Positions 1 through 6,549 of a stretch of 6,948 nucleotides of DNA are shown here, piece after piece (positions within the stretch are counted from its first letter, which is position 1; each line of letters opens with the position of its first letter). The notes beneath the pieces are model-generated. The model had not been told where the DNA came from. It was given only the letters and a program-made list of their open reading frames with translations, and made no database searches. The translations under genes were made by a program, and so were the position numbers. The DNA comes from Phycisphaerae bacterium (GTDB taxonomy: Bacteria; Planctomycetota; Phycisphaerae; JAJVII01), in the NCBI GenBank assembly GCA_028706835.1, contig JAQTVL010000238.1, positions 1-6,948 on the forward strand, written 5' to 3'.

Positions 1-41
1 TTCCTGAACCTTTACCGGGTCGAATTCCGTTGTCATGACCG

Positions 42-47
42 TATAAT
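42..47 (+). promoter_or_regulatory. Candidate -10 promoter element for vsr
   Basis: A perfect TATAAT hexamer lies 41 bases before the vsr start codon, a reasonable place for a sigma-70-type -10 box. No good TTGACA-like -35 is seen 16-18 bases upstream; a TTGTCA at 30-35 is too close to pair with it. An 8-base perfect palindrome (GTCATGAC, 32-39) sits just upstream and could be an operator half or chance. The element is only a sequence match, and a single hexamer is weak evidence. Confidence 0.3.
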
Positions 48-88
48 CGCCCTCCGTGACCGAACGCCTTTAACCCAGGTCTGCCGCG

Positions 89-505
89 ATGGACAATCTG
101 ACCACAAAACAGCGCAGCCGTCAAATGTCCCTTGTCCGCGCCAAGGACACCAAGCCCGAAATGACCGTCCGCCGGCTGGTCCACGCGCTCGGTTACCGCT
201 ACCGCCTACACGTCAAGGATCTGCCCGGTTGCCCCGATCTGGTCTTCCCTGCCCGCCGGGCCGTGATCTTCGTTCACGGTTGCTTCTGGCACCAACACCG
301 CTGCCCCCAGGGCAACCGAATGCCGAAATCCCGCCGCCAATTCTGGAAAGCCAAACTATCGCGGAACAAGGCTCGCGACAGCAATCGGGCACAGGTTCTG
401 CGCCGCGTCGGCTGGCGAGTCCTGACTGTCTGGGAATGCCAGTTGCGCCCCTCGATGATTCCCCGGTTCACTTGCCGCCTGTTGCGTTTCCTCGAATCGG
501 AATGA
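89..505 (+). CDS. vsr: Very short patch repair (Vsr) DNA mismatch endonuclease
   Basis: This complete 138-residue protein belongs to the Vsr family. Vsr nicks DNA 5' of the T in T:G mismatches left when 5-methylcytosine deaminates, and so starts short-patch repair. Compared with E. coli Vsr, the metal-binding Glu (E24, in KPEMTVRRL) and the catalytic Asp in LPGCPDLVF (D50) are present, as are H63, W67 and H68 in the VHGCFWHQHRC block. The structural zinc ligands C65, H70, C72 and C117 (in VWECQLR) are also present. E. coli T63 is replaced by Val, which I take to be a tolerated variant. Length is close to the family norm of about 140-155 residues. The start has only a weak AGG nine bases upstream, but the N-terminus TTKQRSRQMSLVRAKDTKPE aligns fully. 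No cytosine-5 methyltransferase, the usual partner, lies in the window. Two CTA leucine codons (206-208, 356-358) contrast with the large minus-strand gene. Confidence 0.95.
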   Translation: MDNLTTKQRSRQMSLVRAKDTKPEMTVRRLVHALGYRYRLHVKDLPGCPDLVFPARRAVIFVHGCFWHQHRCPQGNRMPKSRRQFWKAKLSRNKARDSNRAQVLRRVGWRVLTVWECQLRPSMIPRFTCRLLRFLESE

Positions 506-545
506 GCCCCGCTCTACCGTTTTCGCTTCAGAAACGTCTTGATCA

Positions 546-577
546 GAGGCGGAAAAGTCGCGTACATTTCTCGCCTC
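546..577. terminator. Hairpin in the convergent gap between vsr and the AsmA-like gene
   Basis: GAGGCG-GAAA (546-555) pairs with TTTC-(T)-CGCCTC (567-577), giving a 10-bp stem with one bulged T and an 11-base loop. It lies in the 103-base gap between two genes that end towards each other, where a shared bidirectional terminator would be expected. There is no U-tract directly after the stem on either strand. The nearest T run on the plus strand is at 599-602, after a smaller GCAG/CTGC stem (578-581 with 591-594). A classical intrinsic terminator is therefore not proven; mRNA 3'-end stabilisation is an alternative. Confidence 0.35.
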
Positions 578-608
578 GCAGCACCGGCTTCTGCCCCCTT
601 TTCGTCCC

Positions 609-3600
609 CTACTCTTTGCCGCGCCTGATCGCCCGCTCGATCACGCCGCGGTAGAGGAGGTTGTCGCGGAAGAGCATCTGGAACAGCGCGATCGGCGGCG
701 GGACCATTGTGAAACTGGCGTCCTTGAGCTCGCGGTTCTCGATCCGGCCGCTGACATACATCAGCGGAATCTTGCCCTGCCGCAGGTCCACCGACCACGT
801 CTTGCTGTCCAGGCTGGCCAGCAGGTCCACGCCGACGGTGTAGCGCGCCTGGCCGGTGCCGCGGTGCGTGTAGCCGATCATGTACACGTCGTAGTTCTGG
901 CCCTCGAAGATCATGTGGTGGTTGGCCTTGCCGTCCTCCGTCAGCGTGAACCAGTTGTGCATCTGCTTGAAGCGATACTGCGTCAGCTTCAGGCCCGGGA
1001 ATATCCTGGCCATCCAGTCCGGCCCGGCCTGGCCGACCAGCAGGCCGTCCTCGAACACGATTTCGCCGCGGCCGGTGGTCCAGTTGGCCTCGCCCGGCCG
1101 GGGCAGCAGTTTCTGCTGGTTCGCCTCGCGCATCGTCACGTGGCCGTAGATCGTCATGCCCGGAAAGAACGCCTCGACGATCGGCTGCACGTTCTTTGTC
1201 GGGAACAGCCGATCAGCGTCATAGGTGACGGAGAGCATCGGCATTTCGTCGGACAGGTTGCTGGACACCTTGCCCGCCAGCAGCCCGCCCTCCATGACCG
1301 TCTTGAACGGGAAGTCGATCTTGCCGCCGTCGACGGTGAACGAACTTCGGAACTCCAGCAGTTTGTAACGCGTCTGGTTCTTCGCGTCAGATACGACGAC
1401 GTCGCCGAAGTGGACCTTGCCGGCGATGTCGCATCGCGCGAGGAAGTCGATGATCTTCCGCGCCGCGCGGGCGTCGGTGCCGGGCGCAGCCGGCGGCCTG
1501 GCCGGCCCGACGGCCGGTGCGGTCGTCGGTTGGCCGAGCAGCGGCGGGCCGACGGGCTCGCTGACGCCCTCGAACGCCCGGGCCGACATATCGACCGCCA
1601 GTTGCCCCGCGCGGCGCATGGCGTCGGCCTCGCCGGGCGGCAGGCGATCGGCGGCCCGCTGCGGCACGGGCACTGCCTGCAACCGCTCCCACAACTTGCC
1701 GAGTTGATCCACGTCCAGCCGCTCGCCGACGATGTCCAGCCAGCCCCGGGGCCGGCCCATCGGATCGTTGATCTGCGCGACCAGCGCGGCCTTCGTCCCG
1801 CCGACCTGCACCGTCAGGCCCGGGATCGACAGCATCCGCTGCGACACGTCGATTCGCCCGGTCGCCGCGATCGGCGTGCCCGCCAGCGTGCAGCGAACGT
1901 CCGCGAGTTCCAGCCGGCTTGGCAGCAGCCGCGGGTGCGCGACGGTCGCCTCGCCCGGCTCGCCGAGGCGCGGGTCCTCAGCCACGAGGTGAATCTCGCC
2001 GGACACCCGCCCGGACAGCGGCTCGCTCACCAGTTCCGGCTGCGAAAGCACCGCCGGGCAGGCCTCCGCCAGCCGGGCAAGCTCGGGCACATCCACGGCG
2101 AGCGTCAAATCGTAATTCTGCGGCGTGGCCGCGCCCGGACGGCGATGCACCAGGCCGGTCCCGCTGAACGTCATGTCATTCAACTGGCCGGTCAACCGAT
2201 CGACTCGCAGCACCTCCAGCCACGGCGAACCGGTCGCGTCGACGGCGACGGCTGCCGGCACGCCGGCCTTCTTGATCAGCACGCCGGGCCGGCGAATGCT
2301 CATGTCCCTGCCGTCCAGCTCCGCCTGCACGCGCAACTGCTCCCACCCGCCGGTGACGCGGGCCGACAGGTCGGCCGCGCCCTCCAGCCCGAACTGGCGC
2401 ACCAGCCGATCGACCGCCGGCAAAGCCTTGCGGATCGCCGGGTCGAGCGCCAGGCGGCCGTGAATGTCGACGTCCAACCGGTCGAGCGGCGGCGATCGGC
2501 GGATGAGCGATCCGAACCGCTCAGCCGGCGGCGTCTTGGGATCGTCCCAGAACACGGGCAGCAGCACGCACGACCCGGACAGGTCAATCGCCGAGCCCGC
2601 AACCGTCAGCCTGGCGCTGTCGAGCTTCACCCACGGGTGTACCGGCTCGTTGGGCAGGTTGGTCGTCCATTCAGCCGTCAGGCTCAGCGGCATGCCCGCG
2701 GGCTTCGAGTCGGGGGCCGACAGCGGGCGGATATCCAGATCGGTCGCGTCGATCGCCAGGGCGAACCAATGGTCCGCGCCCGGGGTCCACGACATCTTCG
2801 CGGTCGCGCCGCCGCGCAGCCCAAGGCCGTCCTGCGCCAGCCGGCGCGCCAGCAGCGGGGCATGGCCCAGCAGCGCCTCGACGCTGCGGACCGCGAGGCT
2901 GACGTCGCGCTGCTCGCGCGGCAGGCTGCTGCCCTCGACGGTGCGCTGCGCCAGCAACTTCAGGCCGAGGCCGTCGAACTCGAACTGCTCTTCGCGATAA
3001 TCCGGGAACGCCTTGAGGCTGGCGATGATCGTCGCCGGATCGCCGACGCGCTTCTGAAGGCCGGGCGGCATCTTCTCGCCGGGCGAAAGCGTTACGCCGC
3101 TGGCCGCCAGCAACTGCTCCGTGGCCGCAACGTCGAGCTTCATCTTCGTCAACTCGACCGCCAGCCGGGCCCGCAGTTGCCCCGGACCCAGCCGAAGGTT
3201 CACTTCGCCGCCGAGCCCGCCAGCCACCTGCACGTGCTGGGCCGCCAGCCGCTCTCGCAGCACCGGGCTCAGGTCGAGCAGGTGCTCCAGCCGCCGGCCG
3301 ATCAATTCGCCGTCGACAACCACGTCCATTTCCGGCTTGGCGCGGCTGTCCGCAGGGGTATCCGGCGGGTAGCTGAACGCGAGCTTGCCGCTGAACGGAT
3401 TGATCGCCAGCACCGCCGGCCCGGCTGTGTCGTCGAGGGCAGCCTCGTCGCCTTCCTCGCCGCGACGAACGATCAGCCGGCCGGTTCGCACCGTCGGGTC
3501 GGCCGGGTCGAACGTGCTCTCCAGCAGCACGGTGAGCGGCTCGCCGGCTGGTTTGTCGAGCAGCGCCGGCTGGCCGGGGGCGCCCGGCAGCATGAACTGT

Positions 3601-5273
3601 GCGTCACGCGGCAGCGTCATCCGGATCGTCAACTGCCGCGCGTCCACCACGCGCGGGGCGCCGAGCGGTACCTGCCGGTCGATCGGCTGGAAGCGGAACA
3701 GGAACTCGGCTGGGCCGGCGATTCGCGTCTGGCCGATCGCCCGCCGCAGCGCCGGGACGTAGCGGAGCAGTTCGGTCGCGTCGTCCGTCTTGACCAGCAG
3801 CCGGCCGTACCATCCCAGCCAGACGTCCCACACCTTCTTGCGTCCGGTGAAGATGTTGAACAGCTCGTCCGAGCTGGAATCCAGCGACACCTCGCTGCCG
3901 CCGAGGCGAAGCGAAATCGCCTTTACGTCCAGGCGGTCCACGTCCTGACGATACGTCCCGTCGACCGTTACACGGGCGGGGACGCCGGGCGGCTTGGTCA
4001 GCCAGTCCGACGCCACGTTCAGGTCCGTCCCGTCGAGCGACAACTCGACGTGGCGCCGGGTCTCCGACCATTCGACGCCGCCGCTCACCGTCATCGTGCC
4101 GGCCAGTTGCCACTGCGGGCGGAGCCAGTCCAGCAGGTCCGGGGCGACCTCGCGCAGCCGGACCGGGTCGATTCGCGCCCGCTCGATCTCCAGGCCGAAA
4201 TAGCCCGCGTCGGCCGGTCGCACTTGCGCGTTCGCCTGCATCTCCAGGCCCGGGAACTCGACCGACAGCTTGTCGACCGACAGCGTCGCCAGATCGTACT
4301 TGCCGGCCAGTTCCAGCGTGGCGGCCGGCACGTGCAGCCCGCGCGGCGCAGCCGACAGCGACAGGTCCAGTTGCGACAGCTTCATGCTCAACCGCCAGTT
4401 CAGCCGGCCGTCCGCCCGCAGTTCCATGTCAAATTCGCCGTTGCACTGGCCTCGCCAGTCGTTCAGGCCGAACTTCTGGAGCGCGGCGAAGTCGTTCAGC
4501 GGCAGGCTGGCCAGGTTCACCGTGCGCCAGCTCAGGTGCATCTGGCCGCCCTGTCGCGGGCCGGCGGCGGCGCCGGAGTCGGATATAAAGGGGTCGAGCG
4601 CGTGGGCGGACACGGAGAAATCGCCGATCGGCTCGGATCGCCCGGCGAACTTTTCATTCAAAAAGGCGCCCTGGCCGCTGACGGCGGCGCGGATCACCGG
4701 GTCGAGTTTGCAGTCGAGCGTGCCCAGGCGAATCTGGGCGGAGTATTTGCTGCGGTGGTTGATCAACAGCACCTTCGTGCCTTCGCAGCAGATTTCGTCG
4801 ATCTTGACGGCCGGGGCGGTGTTGAATGGCTTCAGCTCGCTCAGGTTCAGCACGCCGTCCTTGTTTCGCACGACGGAAAGCTGCGCATCGCGGACGTGCA
4901 GCCGGCCGAGGCGGCGCTGCGTCAGCGTGCGGATCGGCGTGAGCGGGACGGACACCTGTTCGACCTGGAGCAGGGGGTCGCCCGGGCCGAACTCGTCGGT
5001 CTGGTAGATGCGCAGGTCGTGCAGCACCACGCCGTCGCGCCACGACACCTCGATGCCCTTGATCGACACCGGCCGGGCGAGGTCGTGCTGCAACTGGGCG
5101 ATGATCTGCCCGCGCAGCCAGTTGGTGGGCAGCCACCAGGGGATCGCCAGGTAGGCGATGAGCAGGACCACGGCCGGCAGGATGACGCCGCGTCGCACCA
5201 GCCGCCAGCGCGACCGCCGCCGCGTGCTCGGGCGGCGACGGAAGACGTGCAGTATTCGCTGGGCGATGGACAT
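609..5273 (-). CDS. Giant AsmA/TamB/YhdP-like envelope protein
   Basis: The predicted protein has 1554 residues. A basic N-terminus (Arg-rich, residues 12-28) is followed by one hydrophobic segment (about 30-48, GVILPAVVLLIAYLAIPWWL). Then comes the stretch typical of AsmA-like proteins: a region on amphipathic 'LARPVSIKGIEVSW', then DLRIYQ and 'LLQVEQVSVPL' repeats of short beta strands. This predicts an inner-membrane anchor with a long periplasmic beta-rich body. Relatives TamB, YhdP and YdbH are bridge-like proteins that carry phospholipid across the envelope; that role here is inferred. An Ala/Pro/Thr-rich linker (roughly residues 1240-1270) precedes a C-terminal AsmA-like domain (GGLLAGKVSSNLS, VYMIGYTHRGTGQ, FTMVPPPIALFQM). 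It is longer than E. coli TamB and YhdP (about 1260). I chose the ATG at 5273 because it follows the upstream stop by 16 bases, has an AGGA box, and puts the basic segment and membrane helix at the N-terminus; the ATG at 5399 lies inside the upstream gene. No frameshift is seen. Confidence 0.8.
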   Translation of the reverse strand: MSIAQRILHVFRRRPSTRRRSRWRLVRRGVILPAVVLLIAYLAIPWWLPTNWLRGQIIAQLQHDLARPVSIKGIEVSWRDGVVLHDLRIYQTDEFGPGDPLLQVEQVSVPLTPIRTLTQRRLGRLHVRDAQLSVVRNKDGVLNLSELKPFNTAPAVKIDEICCEGTKVLLINHRSKYSAQIRLGTLDCKLDPVIRAAVSGQGAFLNEKFAGRSEPIGDFSVSAHALDPFISDSGAAAGPRQGGQMHLSWRTVNLASLPLNDFAALQKFGLNDWRGQCNGEFDMELRADGRLNWRLSMKLSQLDLSLSAAPRGLHVPAATLELAGKYDLATLSVDKLSVEFPGLEMQANAQVRPADAGYFGLEIERARIDPVRLREVAPDLLDWLRPQWQLAGTMTVSGGVEWSETRRHVELSLDGTDLNVASDWLTKPPGVPARVTVDGTYRQDVDRLDVKAISLRLGGSEVSLDSSSDELFNIFTGRKKVWDVWLGWYGRLLVKTDDATELLRYVPALRRAIGQTRIAGPAEFLFRFQPIDRQVPLGAPRVVDARQLTIRMTLPRDAQFMLPGAPGQPALLDKPAGEPLTVLLESTFDPADPTVRTGRLIVRRGEEGDEAALDDTAGPAVLAINPFSGKLAFSYPPDTPADSRAKPEMDVVVDGELIGRRLEHLLDLSPVLRERLAAQHVQVAGGLGGEVNLRLGPGQLRARLAVELTKMKLDVAATEQLLAASGVTLSPGEKMPPGLQKRVGDPATIIASLKAFPDYREEQFEFDGLGLKLLAQRTVEGSSLPREQRDVSLAVRSVEALLGHAPLLARRLAQDGLGLRGGATAKMSWTPGADHWFALAIDATDLDIRPLSAPDSKPAGMPLSLTAEWTTNLPNEPVHPWVKLDSARLTVAGSAIDLSGSCVLLPVFWDDPKTPPAERFGSLIRRSPPLDRLDVDIHGRLALDPAIRKALPAVDRLVRQFGLEGAADLSARVTGGWEQLRVQAELDGRDMSIRRPGVLIKKAGVPAAVAVDATGSPWLEVLRVDRLTGQLNDMTFSGTGLVHRRPGAATPQNYDLTLAVDVPELARLAEACPAVLSQPELVSEPLSGRVSGEIHLVAEDPRLGEPGEATVAHPRLLPSRLELADVRCTLAGTPIAATGRIDVSQRMLSIPGLTVQVGGTKAALVAQINDPMGRPRGWLDIVGERLDVDQLGKLWERLQAVPVPQRAADRLPPGEADAMRRAGQLAVDMSARAFEGVSEPVGPPLLGQPTTAPAVGPARPPAAPGTDARAARKIIDFLARCDIAGKVHFGDVVVSDAKNQTRYKLLEFRSSFTVDGGKIDFPFKTVMEGGLLAGKVSSNLSDEMPMLSVTYDADRLFPTKNVQPIVEAFFPGMTIYGHVTMREANQQKLLPRPGEANWTTGRGEIVFEDGLLVGQAGPDWMARIFPGLKLTQYRFKQMHNWFTLTEDGKANHHMIFEGQNYDVYMIGYTHRGTGQARYTVGVDLLASLDSKTWSVDLRQGKIPLMYVSGRIENRELKDASFTMVPPPIALFQMLFRDNLLYRGVIERAIRRGKE

Positions 5274-5284
5274 GCGGTCACGGG

Positions 5285-5288
5285 TCCT
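5285..5288 (-). promoter_or_regulatory. Ribosome binding site deciding the AsmA-like start
   Basis: On the minus strand AGGA lies 11 bases before the ATG at 5273, in the 16-base gap after the TAA stop (5290-5292) of the upstream gene. It supports translation from 5273 rather than from the in-frame ATG at 5399, which lies within the phosphodiesterase gene. The spacing is a little long, so the site is moderate in strength. Confidence 0.45.
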
Positions 5289-5289
5289 G

Positions 5290-6549
5290 TTACAGCATCT
5301 TCGCGACTTCGGTCGCCGGGACGACGGACTTTTCCGTGTGCAACTCCGCGGAACTGAGCAGCACCGGGCGGTCGCCGGCGTCCGCGGGCAGCAGGCCATG
5401 CGTGCCCTTCACCCGCGACGGGTCCATCGAGATCGCCTTGGCGGCGGGGTCGATGAACAACTCGCACGGGTCGTAGCCCGGCTTGCGGTGGATATCGACC
5501 GTGCGGGCGAATGGCGGGGCGGCCGCCGGGTCCTTCCACCAGTAATACGCAAACCACGCCCCCGGTTCAGCCAATGCGACGAGTTGACCTGAGCGGCGAT
5601 GGCGCAGATGGAACGGGTCGGCCTCGGTCAGGTCGAGCACCTCGGCCACGCCGTCAAGGTTCCGCAGCACGTCCCTGGCCCGCCGCCGGGCGTCGTCGTC
5701 GGAGCAGTACACGTGGGCTATCTGGTGGTCAACCATGGCGAAGGCGTCAAGCTCGCCGATCTCGATCGTGTCGATCCCGCCCATGTTGCGAACCTGGAGC
5801 AGGCCCGCGTCGCGCAGGGCGACGTTCGGCAGGACGCCGCGGCTGGCCGGCGTGATGCCGTAATCGCCCATGACGATCAGCCGGGCGCCATCGGCGGCCA
5901 CCGCGTCGGCGATCGTTCCGATCAGCGTGTCGACGAGCGCGACCTCGCGGGCGATCGACGGATCGTTTGGTCCTGCCTTTTGCAGCGGGTAGTCCAGGTG
6001 CGGGATGTAGACCAGTTGCAGCGCGGGTCGATGCTTCTGCCACACGCCAACCGCGGCGGCCGTGATCCACTGGCTGGCCGGCAGCGATGCGAACGGGCCC
6101 CAGTAGAACTTCAACTCGAACGGCCCGAGCTTCTCCGCCAGTTCCGCGTAGAGTCCCGGCGGATTGCTGTAGCAGCTCGACAGCGTCCGGCCGTCGGGCG
6201 TGTGAACGGGGCGGGGCGTGAGCACGATGTCCGCGGCCCCGAACATGGAGTTCTGCCAGAACAGCATGGCCGTCTTGCCGTCGCGTCCTTGCCAAACCCG
6301 CGGTGCGTCGAGCAGCCGGTTCGACTGCTCCCAGAAGCTCACCTTGCCGAGATCGGCGAAGTAAAGCCCGTTGCCGACGATGCCATGCCGATCCGGCGTG
6401 ACGCCGGTCGTCACTGTCGCCTGCATCGTAGATGTGACCGCCGGCAGCACCGGGGCAATGGTCCGCTCGCCGTTGCCGGTCAATCGCCGCAGCGTCCCGC
6501 CGGAGCCGCCGTGGCGACTGGAATGGAGCGCGGAATTGAGCATGCACAT
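5290..6549 (-). CDS. Alkaline phosphatase superfamily phosphodiesterase/nucleotide pyrophosphatase, N-terminus missing
   Basis: The open frame is 419 codons, but only about residue 19 onwards (positions up to about 6495) looks like the family. It resembles type I phosphodiesterase/nucleotide pyrophosphatases (NPP, Pfam PF01663), metal enzymes that cleave phosphodiester or phosphomonoester bonds through a Thr nucleophile. Visible motifs are PVLPAVTSTMQATVTTG with likely nucleophile T39, HGIVGN (55-60), IPHLDYPLQKAGP with D186, MGDYGIT with D229, DHQIAHVY (274-281), DIHRKPGYDP (352-361) and KGTHG with H384. No signal peptide is seen. The usual first strand (hydrophobic run ending in the metal-binding Asp) is absent: residues 1-17 are the antisense of the hemerythrin coding sequence, and the frame closes at a stop at 6571-6573. 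The displayed gene is therefore 5'-truncated and probably inactive unless this is an assembly artefact. The overall pattern recalls the EboF-type enzymes of ebo clusters, a tentative likeness. It forms an operon with the AsmA-like gene; its promoter is not visible. Confidence 0.85.
   Translation of the reverse strand: MCMLNSALHSSRHGGSGGTLRRLTGNGERTIAPVLPAVTSTMQATVTTGVTPDRHGIVGNGLYFADLGKVSFWEQSNRLLDAPRVWQGRDGKTAMLFWQNSMFGAADIVLTPRPVHTPDGRTLSSCYSNPPGLYAELAEKLGPFELKFYWGPFASLPASQWITAAAVGVWQKHRPALQLVYIPHLDYPLQKAGPNDPSIAREVALVDTLIGTIADAVAADGARLIVMGDYGITPASRGVLPNVALRDAGLLQVRNMGGIDTIEIGELDAFAMVDHQIAHVYCSDDDARRRARDVLRNLDGVAEVLDLTEADPFHLRHRRSGQLVALAEPGAWFAYYWWKDPAAAPPFARTVDIHRKPGYDPCELFIDPAAKAISMDPSRVKGTHGLLPADAGDRPVLLSSAELHTEKSVVPATEVAKML
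6490..6515. other. Probable rearrangement or assembly breakpoint
   Basis: Minus-strand phosphodiesterase homology can be followed upstream to LRRLTGNGERTIAPV (about 6495). Plus-strand hemerythrin homology starts at WRLEWSAELS (about 6512). Both genes lose their expected 5' ends within roughly 20 bases, and there is no room for either promoter or start region. Hand-counted GC is 156/240 (65%) for 6241-6480 and 206/360 (57%) for 6541-6900. No insertion sequence end, inverted repeat or target duplication is apparent at the join. Confidence 0.6.

Noticed and set aside
1..88. Possible 3' end of another gene before vsr
   Set aside because: The reading frames here show no recognisable motif, and 88 bases are too few to support a call.
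864..5357. A 1497-codon open frame on the plus strand, opposite the AsmA-like gene
   Set aside because: It is in exact codon register with the minus-strand gene, where plus-strand stops can arise only from sense codons TTA, CTA and TCA. The high-GC host avoids these. The translation is Arg/Gln/His-rich without domain signatures, so it is an antisense shadow.
5274..5399. In-frame upstream start (ATG at 5399) for the AsmA-like gene
   Set aside because: It would add 42 residues that are out-of-frame phosphodiesterase sequence and would bury the basic N-terminus and membrane anchor. The ATG at 5273 has an AGGA box.
6542..6544. ATG at 6542 as the hemerythrin start
   Set aside because: The in-frame codons before it encode LEWSAELS, which matches the conserved hemerythrin N-terminus, so this Met is more likely internal.
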